A stretch of 64,000 bases of DNA from assembly GCA_029706075.1 (NCBI GenBank), contig JAINUG010000175.1, positions 806,001 to 870,000 on the forward strand, read 5' to 3'. The stretch comes from Aldrovandia affinis. Its lineage: Eukaryota > Chordata > Actinopteri > Notacanthiformes > Halosauridae. This document shows, in pieces, positions 10,507 through 22,370 of this stretch. The notes under the pieces were generated by a model. That model ran no database searches. It saw only the letters and a list, made by a program, of their open reading frames with translations, and was not told where the DNA came from. The position numbers and the translations under genes were made by a program. The number at the start of each line of letters is the position of its first letter. The first letter of the stretch is position 1.

Positions 10507-12000
10507 GGGCCCTATTTTTGTGGTGGCGCGAAGCGGCGTTATGCCCTAGCGCTGGCGAATTGCCAGTTTAGTCTGTCGCAAATTGAATATTTCCCATCTC
10601 CGCCAAGTTTGGCAATTTCGTAGTGCGCAATGAAGGCGTTTGCGTGACTATGGGCTGGGCAGTGCAATAGGGGGTGTGACTATGAAAACAGTCGGCGCTA
10701 TGCAAGTTTGGTGTCAAATAATGAGTTTGAGTTAATGTCCAACTAGACCACCTCTTAGTGCAAACGCTGGTGCTCTGTGCAATTTGGTGACTTTATTGAT
10801 GCGCACATTATCTGAAATCACATGAGAATGTTTTGTGAATATTGTGAATTTCCCCCCACGTTGAGGCAAATCATCCAATCCATGGGTAACTTGCAAGCGT
10901 AATTAATTAAGCTAAAAACTATTTCACCACAGCTTGTGGTTATTCAATGCACAGACATGAAAGACTGAAGACAGCAGGCCATCCATCGCTACCATTCATT
11001 AAGATACACCTGTTAAATAAATATATGTTTGTATGCACATTGTTTTTCTTATGTGAAAGGGTTTTATTCTTTCCATTTGCACTACAGAAAATGGAGTACA
11101 TAATTGGACACTGAAGGCGATACTGTGAGCGATACCCTGGGTTTGGTAGCCGGTGTTTGCCAGATGGCTATCAGTTCAGCTGTACATGCAGTCTCTTCCA
11201 GTCTTGTCCAACATGCAAATTAGTTTATTACTTTTCCTACACCCAACAGCCAGCAGAGAATTAAACAGGATTTTTATACGCAATGTGGATTCCCTGCACA
11301 CGTGCAGTTGCGCGCACCATCTGATCACGGTATCATTTATGTGAATCGGAAGGGGGTCCACTCCGTTAATATCCAGGTGGTTTGTGATGCACACTCCAGG
11401 GTGACACATGTAGGCCTACTGTATGACGAACATAAAACATAAATTTATTTATTGCTTTCCATTTAACAATTACATTAAGTTAGACAAAAAGAAATGTTGT
11501 TTTTTAAGTTGGAAAGCCTACAAATAACGAAAAAAGAGATGGTAAAATAAAACACTTTCTTTTAACAATGTAGGCCTCAAAATATAAACTCAAATCATGA
11601 AAATAACAAATTAATGTGCGTCTTGTTTTCCCCCTCTGATTCGTGCGCCAACTTTTCCGCACCTCTCGCACAAGCAAATCGCTCTCCTGTTTTGAGAAGC
11701 ACTCCTGGTGCAGCCACGCAAAACTGTCATCCATGTCATGAAATTGCCAATTTTCTATAGCGTTAGCGCACTGGTATTTAAAGGGATAGAAAATAGGTGT
11801 TCTGATTGGCCATTATGAAACCAAACCCCCACCACACCCACATGTATTTTTAAAAAGTTAATCCAACCTCTTTTACAACTGCGCCAGAGGTGCGCTATCG
11901 TCGAAATTACCGAAATTGCGTTAGACACGCCCTAAAGCGCCACCGTCTTCGCTTTGCGTCTGCGTTACCGACACCGTCCTAATTCACCAAAATAGGGCCC
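10507..12000 (-). mobile_element. PIF/Harbinger-like element, copy B, full length
   Basis: The 1,494-bp element begins GGGCCCTATTTTTGTG and ends with the inverse of GGGCCCTATTTTGGTG. AGA flanks it on both sides (10504-10506 and 12001-12003), a 3-bp duplication as expected for PIF/Harbinger. Subterminal regions on both sides are rich in GCG words (GCGAAG, GGCGCT). The right half is shared with copy A at 1158-1906. No DDE transposase is encoded, so the copy is non-autonomous, though it keeps part of a Myb/SANT-like frame on the minus strand. It could alternatively be another superfamily with 3-bp duplications. Confidence 0.68.
11504..11734 (-). pseudogene. Myb/SANT-like protein remnant of Harbinger copy B
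   Basis: A 76-residue frame begins MDDSFAWLHQECFSKQESD and continues LLVREVRKSWRTNQRGKTRR. The segment FSKQESDLLVREV resembles the first helix of Myb/SANT-like DNA-binding proteins that accompany Harbinger transposases. The frame is the intact counterpart of 1393-1632, which lacks DLLV. The start codon is the same in both copies. The frame ends soon after the motif, so the rest of the trihelix is missing or lies in an exon lost from this derivative. The assignment is inferred from a short motif and from conservation between the two copies. Confidence 0.45.
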
Positions 12001-12003
12001 AGA

Positions 12004-13186
12004 GAGAAAGACAGACAGAGAGAGACAGATACAGACAGATCCACTCAGATGGCCCCGTGCTCTTTCTTTAAAACCCAGTAGCTAATTTAAGCAAATCTTA
12101 CTTACTCTAAACCTCTTTCACATTAACATGATTTATTGAAATTCAGTAAAATGTGGGACAAAGGGACAGAAATATACCAATACATGTTTAAATGTGTTGC
12201 TCACAGTTTGATTTTGTTGCTCAATGCGCATTAACTCCCACCCAGGCCTGACCCACAGAAGTGGGGCTGGTGTGTAGAGGCACTGCCCCTGAGCGAAAAG
12301 GACCGGAACGGGAGTCTCACAGCGGGGAAACGCTCTCCTGCCCTACGCTGTTTACTGGCTTTCCAAGGACACGGTGTGCAGTGTTCCTGCCCCTCCTGCG
12401 TTCCCCCCAGGCAGGGCTGATACGATCTTCAAATCACCTTGCTCTTGCTATGATTGATGATAACTGCTTTCATCGAACCCAACACCTGAGAGCTTTTCCC
12501 CTCTTCTTCGCCTCTAACCTGAGAAGGCTGGCTGGGACTCATGTCACATGCTCGCGTCCCTGTTTCTATGCATTCCGCTTATAAGCGGTACATAACGGTG
12601 CTGACACCGTGACTTCTGCTCGAGCCCACAGTGCAGAAGAATCCAGAGGGGCTGAACTTGTACCGCAGGCCGCAGTCAGTTGACGAGAAGGAACAAAAAA
12701 ATAAGTGAATGCGTTTAAAAACCAAAAGCAGATGTGTTGACGCCGCACTTCGTGTGCTGGCTGCCATTAGCCGGGGCTGCAGTTCATAAGGAGCGTGCAG
12801 TTCTGAGGAGTCTGTTTGGTACAATAAAGAAATGAATAGAGTGAGTAACACCGGAGGAGAAAAAGAAAACACAGCTGATTGGAATGCCCATTTTCTTTGA
12901 GCTGGAAGGGGGAACTAGAAATTCAAACAAGATCAACTGGATAGGTGTGAAAGAAGGAAAGTTTGGTTGTGGTGCTTGAAAGGTACAGGCTGACTGGACC
13001 ACATGAGGTCATGGAAGGCGTATTAAAATGGTTTGCAGAAAACCCAACAGGGTTCGGTTGAACGTACACAATAAACTAACAATAGATTTAAAAATCAAAA
13101 ACATTCCTTGGGTTGAAGGCTCAACTGCTTGTGCACACCTATTCGATATATTCTGAATTCGACATATTGTAGTTCTAATTAAACAT
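12004..13186. other. Unassigned sequence
   Basis: A short GA/CA tract lies at 12002-12035. No gene, SINE head or transposase motif is recognised in the rest. Confidence 0.4.
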
Positions 13187-14062
13187 ATACAATGCATTCG
13201 GAAAGTATTCAGACCCCTTCACTTTTTCCACATGTTGTTATGTTACAGCCTTATTCTAAAATTGATTATATTCATTTTTTTCTTCATCATTCTACACACA
13301 ATACCCATAATAACAAACCAAAAACAGGTTTTTAGATTTTTTTGAAAATGTATTAAAGATAAAAACCGGAAATATCACATTTACATAAGTATTCAGCTAT
13401 GACACTCAGATGGATCCAGTTGCCTTTGATCTTCCTTGATATGTCTCTAGAACTTGATTGTAGTCCACCTGTGGCAAATTCAATTGATTATACATGCAAA
13501 GGCACACACCTGTCTATATAAGGTCCCACAGTTCACAGTGCATGTCAGAGCAAAATCCAAGCCATGAAGTCTTAGGAACTCTCAATAGACCTCCAAGACA
13601 TAATTGTGTCAAGGCATAAATCTGAGGAAGTGTATAAAAACATTGCTAAAGCATTGAAAGTTCTCAGGAGCACAGTGGGCTCCATCATTGTGAAATGGAA
13701 GAAGTTTGTAACTACCACAACTCTTCTTAGAGCTGGCCGTCCGGCTAAACTCAGTAACGGGACAAGAAGGGCCTTGGTCAGGGAGGTGACCAAGAACCCA
13801 ATGGCCACTCTAAGAGAGCTTCAGAGTTCCTCTGCAACGATGGAAGAACCTGACAGAAGGACGACCATCTCTGCACTCAGCACTCCATCAATCAGGCCTT
13901 TATGGTAGTGGCTAGACGTAAGCCACTCCTAAGTAAAATGCCTATGACAGCCTGCCTGGAGTTTGCCAAATGGCACTTAAAGGACTCTGACAGCATCAGG
14001 AAAAAGATTCTCTGGTCTGATGAGATAAAAATTTTACTTTTTGTCCTGAATGCCAAGCACTG
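13187..14062 (+). mobile_element. Tc1/mariner element, left half
   Basis: The element opens with the terminus of a widespread fish Tc1 family (ACAATGCATTCGGAAAGTAT, TCAGACCCCTTCACTTTTTC). The left inverted repeat, 5' untranslated part and N-terminal two-thirds of a transposase follow. The sequence stops just after the GAT (Asp) codon region LWSDEIKILLFVLNAKH. The catalytic remainder and the right inverted repeat are absent. In their place are a short inverted copy of an internal segment (14063-14101) and a SINE. Confidence 0.88.
13606..14055 (+). pseudogene. Tc1 transposase remnant
   Basis: The first frame (13606-13908) contains the paired helix-turn-helix DNA-binding region: MSRHKSEEVYKNIAKALKV is followed by the RST VGSIIVKWKK recognition-helix part and the GRPAKLS linker. 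After a frameshift near 13905 the second piece (LSKMPMTACLEFAKWHLKD) matches the inter-domain region. The first catalytic aspartate is present in ILWSDEIK. The second Asp and the Glu of the DD34E triad are lost with the missing right half. In this family the transposase cuts and pastes at TA dinucleotides; this copy cannot. The transposase normally runs to about 340 residues; about 150 remain. Confidence 0.85.
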
Positions 14063-14101
14063 CCATAAAGGCCTGATTGATGGAGTGATGCAGTAGTGCA
14101 G
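13871..14101. repeat. Inverted repeat (foldback) inside Tc1 remnant
   Basis: The arm at 13871-13905 (core CACTCCATCAATCAGGCC then TTTATGG) is repeated in inverse at 14063-14101, with a 25-base perfect core. The loop is about 157 bp. The right arm sits exactly where the Tc1 sequence breaks off, so it looks like a templated inverted insertion made during repair. Confidence 0.88.
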
Positions 14102-14247
14102 TACTCATGTAGTGAATGCATAATTTTTCTGTATATGCGGTGCTAATGAGAATTGAACCCATAACCTAAGCATTGTGAATGCCATTCTTTATCTACTCAG
14201 CCACACAGAACCATGCTCTATCTGCTGAGCCACACAGAACCACTGTA
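14096..14247 (-). repeat. tRNA-derived SINE with duplicated head
   Basis: On the minus strand there is an A-box region (GTGGCTGAGTAGATAA, about 14189-14203) and a B box (GGGTTCAATTCTC, about 14148-14161), then a short body ending near TATGCATTCACTACATGAG. The first ~29 bases of the head occur twice (TATCTACTCAGCCACACAGA at 14190 and TATCTGCTGAGCCACACAGA at 14219 on the plus strand). The 3' end abuts the inverted Tc1 fragment. Confidence 0.75.
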
Positions 14248-17200
14248 AAAGTAAGCAGTAAAACCAGTAAAAGTGAGCTGTAAAATCATGTGAGTCTTAC
14301 AAGATGCGAGTTGAGGTGTTTAAGTGCCCTTAGCATAAGTGGAGGGCTCTCTATCTCCACAGCGACTGTGTTTTATGGGGCAGGCAGGCCTCTCTTTCTC
14401 TCACTCCTCCACGGCTCTTGTGATCTACTGCTAAAGAAAATCTAGCAAGATGGTGTGAATGGAAGGCCAGGCTTTTTCTGGAAACTAGAGCACACCTGAA
14501 GCCAGTTTCTCAACAGGAGTTCCCATGCAGTTCCATACAGCTGCACCCATTTTCACCATTCATCAAACTCGAGCAGCCTGCAAAGGCAGAGATTCATTCT
14601 GTGACACGTGACCACTATGGCATTTTTCTTCCCTTTAAAAAAAAAACTCCCACCAATGTTCAACTCATTTACATGTTTCTTACTAGAAATTCTGTATTTA
14701 TATTCGATGTTATGTAAGTTGGGAAGAGTTCAAAAGGCGGACTTGAAAGATGCGTTTGGAAAGGTGCGTGTGGGAGTGCAGTCACGGAGCGAGGGCTCGC
14801 GGGATGATGGAGAAGCGCACAAGCGTATTCTCGTAAGCCGCTGAAACCGGTTCAGCTTTGAAGCGGACCCCAGCAGCACTGTGGCAGCTAATAAATAAGC
14901 ATGCCTGTCCTGCACAGGTAAGCGTGAGCATGGTTTCTGTTTGCCCGAAACGTTTGAATGCCGACGAGCTCGCATGTTGGTGAAGGAAGCAGGAGCTTCT
15001 CTCTGTTCTCGTGAGATCAAAGCTACGATCATTTCCATTGGGAAAATAATGAGAGCCATCTGTGTGACTGTACGGTACAGCAATCACCCAGCCAGTCACA
15101 GGTACAAGGGCTGCTCTGCTCTGTGTTGTATTCCCATCTCTAACGTATAATTGTCCAATACACCTTTGTATAGTGTAATAGGTAGCATATGATGTGATGC
15201 TGACGTAATTTAGAACCCCCACCCCCGATGAGATCAACAGACCCTTGTGAGCACCACTCCGGATGAATTGAATTGACGCGGGGGGACGCACACAGATTTT
15301 CTTTATTTAAAAACATTTAATAATTCCCATAAGAGCCAGAAAAGTCACCTTCGTGAGACATGCATGGGAGCGGATAGTTTGCACGAGCAGACTTCGATTG
15401 GCCAAGGTCCATGTGCAATGTCTTCTGCATCACAACTATTTTTTTACTGAAGCCTCATATTTGTGTAGTTGAAAGTGACACCCCTGTACTTTGACCTCAG
15501 AATGTGCGCATGGTACGCAGATTGCGTGCATGTCGGCAGGTCTGCATCAGTTTGAGGGCGCGCAGTGAGACGGGCAATGGAATCTGCCCCTCTTCACAGA
15601 GCAGAAGCAGTATAAAAGAAACTCTTTGTAACCTTTAGTGCTGTTTTACAGTCAGCTCGATCCTATTATTGTTGACGGGTGTGATTAATTAAAACAATTA
15701 TAATAAATTCAGGAAGACCGCTCCAGAGCCTTGGAGCTTTGGCTGAAAACGCCTCCTTTGGATTTCAGCTTTGAGTTAGTTCTGCTCTGGGTCTTTGTTC
15801 ATTATAGGAGAGGGGGAACAGAAAAATGCAAGTGGGGTGGTTTTGTTTGAAATGAATCCAGAACATGCATATTTCAAACCTTCTGACCCTCAACCTGCTC
15901 AGGGTTTGTATTGTTTCCACATCAGAAACACATGTGGCCAGGAACACGGGCAGTATCAGAAAACCATCGCACATTCTCTTGTACCTTTAAGCAGTCAGTC
16001 AGTTTTAAATGGTGGAAATAAACCATTTCCTGCATAGGGGTTAAGATATCATCATGAGAATGCTTCAATTCTACTATAGTTTTTACATCACATGCTTGTG
16101 AATAATGGCTATGAACCGTAAACCTGACCTCAACCCAAAAATGAAGCACGTGCCACAATTTAAGGCAATTATGCTCGTTTTTAGCACCACGCATTGTGGG
16201 CTGGAACTTTATTTGTCAGAGGGAGCATTGGAGGTCGTCAGCATTTTCCTGAATTTAATTTAAAACAGTCCTATACATCCATACCACCCACAGTAAAGAG
16301 CCGGCGTGTTGGGCGTCTGGTATCTGGTGTAGGTGTGGCCAAATGGTTGGCTGTGCTCTGTTTTTTAGTCTGGAATCGAAAATTTTAAATGCACCGTATA
16401 ATTGTAATTCCGACAGAATTCCACCACACCAGTGTGTGTGAAATTAGCATGGCTTCAGACACAAACGTGAGAACATTTCTAATTTATTTTTCTGAGAGAC
16501 ACTGCACACTGTGTTTCACTCATGGTCCTGCTAATGAGTTATACGGCATTTAAAACCCTTGACAAGATCTGATTATGTGTGTGAGAGATTATGTGAGAGT
16601 TCACCTTCTTGGTTATTGTAAACTGTCTTTGCTAGCGCGACGGCCCGGTGGGTAAAATCGTTTGGGAGCTGCCTTTACAGAAACACTCACTGTCCTCCTC
16701 ACTATGGGCCAGCAGCCAGGTCACTCTGTGTCAGGGATTCGGGTGAAAGGAAACCACAAAACATGAACATCCTTCACCCTGCCGCCACTGTAGGGCCTGC
16801 TGGGAAATGAGCGATCGGCAGCCAGCCCGTGGGCCACAGCTCGGCTCTGAATGTAGCTCATAACTGCGTAACAGACGTTTTCCCTGAAAGTGCATCACGA
16901 GTGGAAATGATACAAAGACAGCAGACACAAGCACACGCTTGGACCCTGCTCTGATAGAATTTGAGAGAATGTTTTTGATAGAATTGAATATTTTTACATC
17001 AATGCTCTCAGTAATTATCTACAGTAAATATGACATACTGTACATAAGCTCTTAACTACAGTAAATGCTTTCAGATCAGCTCACAAAATCATATAGGATG
17101 GACTCTTGCACTGGACTCTGGAGTCCATTGATGTCACCCGACCAACACTGAGAAGTGACAACAGGCGGAGAGAAAATATTTGAGAATATTTGTAAGTTTG

Positions 17201-17944
17201 TGACCAGGTAAGCAATGGGGCATATATTATTTCTCTGCTAAAATTGCATTTTCATTACGTTTAACAGCTCAACGTGATTACGTTGAGTCTATCCTGTCTA
17301 AATCATGTTGAATCCCCTGACATCGTAACTGCGCAATGAAGTGACAAATGACAGTAGACTGACAACCAGGATAGGGAGGAAATGAGCCTGCATTTACCTT
17401 GAGCAGAAGGGCAGCAAAACCACTCATATTCTGCGCCCACCCAGATGCATGGTGGATAATCAGAGATGATGCACACAGGAGACATTTAAGGCCCAGCGTA
17501 CAGTGTGCTGCAGGATATCTATTTCTGCCTCATGGAAATGTATTCTTTGACAGCTGTATTCTGTAAAACTTTGCCCCTTTTGTTCTCTCCAAAGTTTGCT
17601 GTTCACGATTTTTAGACTGCTTAATTGTTCATCCAAACTCAGTAAAGCATATTTAGGTTCATTCACACTTCCAAGAGTGCTCTTGGTGAAATCGATACTG
17701 CAATTTTCTACTTAGAAAACCCAATTCCCTCTAATTAATTTTCTCATTTCCTCCCAGTAAAACCTTTCATTGCTCAGTCAATTTCATTTATTCTGTCCCG
17801 AGAATGTTATTTATAAATCTTTCACTGTGGTGGCTGCATTTATCTCTTCCGCAGTCTGTTAAAATGCCCAGAGATTCAGCTTAGAAAGACAAACCCAAAT
17901 TCATGGTGTTTTCCCCACGTGTGTACAAAAATCCATGATCCCTG
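14248..17944. other. Unassigned sequence
   Basis: No gene or repeat family is recognised over 3.7 kb. The part at 14750-14960 is richer in CpG than its surroundings. The part at 17700-17840 is AT-rich with TAATTAATT-type words. Overlapping open frames on both strands at 14730-15290 have no familiar motif. Confidence 0.4.
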
Positions 17945-18060
17945 TAGAGCACTGTTACATTTACATTTACATTTACATTTTAAGCATTAAGCAGACGCTC
18001 TTATCCAGAGTGACTTACAAGATGTGCATTAATACATGGTAGGAACAATCATAGTTAGCG
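17945..18060 (-). repeat. SINE/LINE 3' end, inverted
   Basis: TTACATTTACATTTACATTT is followed by the inverse tail AGCAGACGCTCTTATCCAGA and then GTGACTTACAAG and the inverse of ACCATGTATTAATGCACAT. The same pre-tail sequence occurs in the plus-oriented copy at 4700-4785. The element may extend to about 18190, but no head is visible. Confidence 0.75.
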
Positions 18061-18595
18061 CACCAGATCAGTGCAGTAATACAGCAATAGACATCATTTG
18101 GAGTATAGTGTTGAACAAGTAAACAGTGGTGAAGACAATTTAGCTAGATGGACAGAGTTCAGTGGTAGCTAAAATGTTAGCCCTAAAATGCTATCATTGA
18201 TAATTGGCCCTGGACTGAGTATTCTCGGAAGCTTTGAGATGGCCAGGAGTGACACCTCTTTTATTGGGGTGAAACTGAAGTTTGCAGTTCATAAAACACA
18301 TTTTAGTGTGGGGGGAAATCTCCAGATGAAACCGGTTTTGACTGGTTTTAAAAGTGTTGGAAGGAAGAATTGGTGGAGCTCCAGCGTGTTGTGCCCCATC
18401 AGGCTGTGTGAGAACTTCCACGCACTTTGAGATGGACGCAGACTCTGAGAGAACCCATCCCAGGGGCATCGTGGGGCATGCCCAAATGTCCGTTCTGCCT
18501 AGCTGTCCTTTTTCTGTTCTCTCTGTCCTTTTATTTCTTTGTACATTTTCTATTTTTGTTTTACTTGTATTATTTATAACAGGTCATGTTGTTTA
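18061..18595. other. Unassigned sequence
   Basis: Possibly the body of the element whose 3' end is at 17945-18060; I cannot show it. Overlapping open frames at 18190-18690 have no recognised motif. Confidence 0.35.
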
Positions 18596-18607
18596 CCCCT
18601 CAACTGT

Positions 18608-18672
18608 TTTATTGATTATTATTATGATTATTGTGATTATGATTATAACTATTATTATTACTACTTTTATCA
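18608..18672. repeat. ATT-rich microsatellite
   Basis: Imperfect ATT/GATT trinucleotide tract of about 65 bases. Confidence 0.85.
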
Positions 18673-19069
18673 TTCATGGGGTCCTTTGAAACCTAATTAT
18701 CCTTTTTAAACATTACCTAGTTTATCTGTTTTCCCTTTTTTTAAATAATATATTTTTGTAGGCGGCAGATCCATGTACAGTATGTGCATACTGTTAACAC
18801 TAAGATTACTGTGTTGTAATAATTGGGGGAAAAAATTAACAGATTACTGAAAAACCCTTCCCAGGATTCCTCTGGTTCAGAGGCACCATTACGTCCTTCA
18901 TATAAGAGCAACTGAGACTGAAGGTGAGCAGATGCGTTCTGGGATACTGAGCCTCCAGCGCCCTGACGTAACGTTTCAGGAGATGGACTGGGACAGTCCC
19001 TGTGTGACACCGTTCTCTTAATGGAGGCCCTGGCCACAGGAGGTCAAGTCCTACTGAATTCAGCCTTCA

Positions 19070-19071
19070 CT

Positions 19072-19103
<32 letters not shown>

Positions 19104-19290
19104 TATTTGTAGTTATTTTACAAAGTATTTGTCAGACCTGACCCTGGCCTGAACCCCCACAAAGGCAAGCCTCAGGCAACAGCAACAAGGAAACACTCCC
19201 CAGGTGTATCTCCGCACAGACCAACTCCCTAACTTAATTAGCCTGGGTAATTCCCATGTGTCTGGTGAATTTTATGTTCTCTTGGCTGAT
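19070..19290 (-). repeat. LINE/SINE-like 3' end with TCAA repeat
   Basis: A TCAA tetranucleotide run (19073-19098) precedes AAATGTATTTGTAGTTATTT and, further on, CACAAAGGCAAGCCTCAGGC and AACAAGGAAACACTCCCCAG. This order is that of a common fish dispersed repeat 3' end read in inverse. The family name is not certain. Confidence 0.55.
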
Positions 19291-19555
19291 GGGTTATTTC
19301 AGCAGTCCTCCACACACTCTCTCCTATGAGATCTGCATGTAATTTGGAGCAGAAAAATACAGTGTGTAGCACTAAGTACACAGGGGATGTCTAGACATTG
19401 TAACCGACCCCTTCTGGATTGACCAATGACCGCACGGATTCATACCCGTCTGATAAATGACATCACAGATGGTGCAGCAAACCGTGTATGGCATCTAAAT
19501 GTCTGATTTATTGTTATTAAGTGTGCAATGAAAAAGCAGCAAATGCTGGTTTAAT
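19291..19555. other. Unassigned sequence
   Basis: Nothing recognisable. Confidence 0.4.
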
Positions 19556-19853
19556 TTAATTAAAGCTGTTAACTGCCCAACCACCTCCAGCTACCTCAAA
19601 CACTCTCCTCATTCAAAACTGGACTCAAAACCCACCTGTAAGGCATTGCCTTCACCTAAACACTCTTCTCTCCTTGACTTAAAAAAATAATCTGTGTTTA
19701 GCCATGTATTTTATGATATGCAATGTCTTGGTCTTTGTCTTTTTAAAGTAAAAAACTATTGTTTTTATTGTGTGTTGCAATGTCACCACACACTCTGTAC
19801 AGTGTTTGAAAAGCGCTTTATCAATAAAATGTATTATTATTATTAAATGATTG
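19556..19853 (+). repeat. LINE 3' end (L2/CR1-like tail)
   Basis: Contains remnants of a C-terminal coding end (CTCAAAACCCACCTGTAAGG) and ends in TTGAAAAGCGCTTTATCAAT AAAATG followed by an ATT repeat. This is the usual 3' end of fish L2/CR1-group LINEs, with the microsatellite at the priming end. The reverse-transcriptase part is absent, as in typical 5'-truncated copies. Confidence 0.65.
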
Positions 19854-21955
19854 AAATGCCTGGGATATGGGCTGAGGTGCTTTATGGGGAAAAATACATT
19901 CTACTTAACAATTGATTTTAATACATCTAACAGTGCAGATGTATTAAAATGATCTTATTTATTAAAATCTGCTTGACATTAAGACGATGGAATGCAGTCA
20001 TGCAAGTGAAACTTCTTTCATAAAACACTTCAAGGCACTGACCGACATTTTCAAATGATCCAAAAATGAATAATGTCTATTACAATAATGTCCAACGGCA
20101 ACGTCAATTTGGATCCATTGTATTAGGCCAGTGCCTTTGTTCACGCAGACAAATGAAAACTGAAGGGGTTTAGCCCCTTTGCCTCGCTCAGCTGAGAGCA
20201 TTAGGCATGGCTGCCAGCGATGGAAAACAGTTACAGTTCTGTGTGGCAGTCACAGAAACGTAGTTTTACTAAGGAGGAAAGAGCACAGGGAACATGACTG
20301 TGGTTCAGCAGGATGCTCTCAAATGACTGTCCCACATGCTGGAAACATTATTAATATTGTATAATGCATTGAACACAGTGAATTCAAATTCAGAACGTTG
20401 ACAAAACATTTCTGAGCATTGACAGGTTTTGACGACTGTGAACTATTTGAACTCATGCTTTCGATTTAATTTCTCGTTAGCACTTCTTTCATAACATGTT
20501 TAAAAACAGCTATGTAGAAATAGGGTGTAGAGAGAAAAGAGAAAGCAAAAAGTCTTCTTTGAATCCATTTCCTTAAGAAGCAAAGATGAACGATTTCTGA
20601 GAATCAGAGTAGTTTTCATGTTTCACAATGCCTCGGTGTCTCTACCAGGCAATCCCAGATAACCTCCTGTACTGTCCATAAAGTGTATTCCATAAAACAG
20701 GAGACCTTCGCTGACACAAATTCAAAGCCAAACTATTGGAAAGTTCTCAGCAGGATGGTCTGAATGTCGCCCTGCTCCAAACTCAAAACTTAGAATGGTC
20801 CCCCCCCCCCCCAAATGTGCTCGGGGCGATCAAAGAGGCCGCAGTGAGACGGACCACATCTGGAGCGAATAGAGCAGCACACACACCTCATCTCTACTGC
20901 TGCCATCTCCACACAAACGGCCACATCAATAAGCCCCACCTGCACTGGACAGGCTCACAATCTCAGGAGGAACGCCACTTAAATGTACACCATAAGGATT
21001 ATCTTATCAAATGATCAAAGGGCTGAATCTGATCTATTCAGCTCTGATGCTGTCTTTGATGTTGAGTAGCACATTTCAGCACATGTTACATGTGTTTTCA
21101 TCACAAATCTGTCAGTCACTAAAATTGGCACACACGCAAAAATGCAAAACTGAACCCAACAACTGGACAAAGCGCTGTAACAGATCGACTGAATAGCCTC
21201 CAAAAATACTGAAACTTCAAATAACTTACATAAGCATTGTATATACAATAATGTCTGCAATTGGTTCTGTTTATCTGACAAAGCCTTTAATATACAACTA
21301 CAAGTGTGACTCACATATTCATCAATTATATGTTTGTTGTTTAAACGGAAATCAACCAGCAAGCTGACCCATGGCAAACTTGTACATGCAAATGGCTGAC
21401 ACTTGCACAAACATAAACATGTCATAACATTCTTAAATATGGTTGTTGTGCTATAAATCATACATTTTGTTCTATTCACGTGTATTTTATGTTCTTGGCA
21501 TTACTTGGGTAAGAGGTCTAATATTACACATAAACGTTATGAATAAATCATCTCTCTGGATACAGGACCCTAAGGTCAGTGTCTGTGATCACACAGAAAA
21601 CACGAAGGGCCCCTTTCTAAAAATGCATGATAGGCAAACCAATTGTAGCCCAGAGCAAGTAATGCAAGCATCTCATTACAGATCTGCCCCCAATGCAAGG
21701 CTTCATTTCCATAAGCACTAACTAATATATTTACTTTGTAATTGATACTTTGCACTTACTTCCTCTAGGGGTTGGGTTGACTTCACACTTTCTCTCTCCA
21801 CACAGGATGGTTCTGTTGCAGGTCAGAGGTTCTTTATTCTTATATCTCCCAGCAGATCTAAGAGTAAATAACAGAGTAAAGAAATGACCACAGATTAATC
21901 TCTCTCTACATCCTGGTCCTGAGCCTGCTTCTAATGCTCAGACAGTCACATGTGC
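19854..21955. other. Unassigned sequence
   Basis: A C-run of about 11 lies at 20801-20812. The minus-strand open frame at 21015-21479 (154 codons) has no recognised domain. No repeat family is identified. Confidence 0.4.
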
Positions 21956-21962
21956 TCACACA

Positions 21963-21998
<36 letters not shown>

Positions 21999-22142
21999 TA
22001 CACACACACACATACACACAATCACGCACGAATACAAACACACACATGCATACACACACACACTCACACACACACACACACACACACACATACAAACGCA
22101 TGCACATACATGCACACTCAGACACACACACACACACACACA
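21956..22142. repeat. CA microsatellite
   Basis: Interrupted CA tract of about 185 bases with TACATACA and GCATGCACATACATG interruptions. Frames across it are compositional artefacts. Confidence 0.93.
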
Positions 22143-22310
22143 TGCAGACACTGCTATACACTGCTGGAGTTCACCTACACCTGGGTACACCTACACTTCC
22201 ATCAGCCAGAGAGTGTAAGCGTGTGTGAGAGAGAGAGAAAGGGACCTCAGCGTTACCCACCCAAACCACCCTGCTCTCAAACGCCATTCTCAGACAGCAT
22301 CTTTCAGCAA

Positions 22311-22341
<31 letters not shown>

Positions 22342-22370
22342 GTCATTATTTGTATTGTCATTATTTGTAT
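22311..22370. repeat. ATT microsatellite
   Basis: About ten ATT units followed by degenerate GTCATTATTTGTATTGTCATT. Confidence 0.93.

Noticed and set aside
21956-22228. CRISPR-like or satellite array
   Set aside because: It is an interrupted CA microsatellite with no spacer structure, in a eukaryotic genome.
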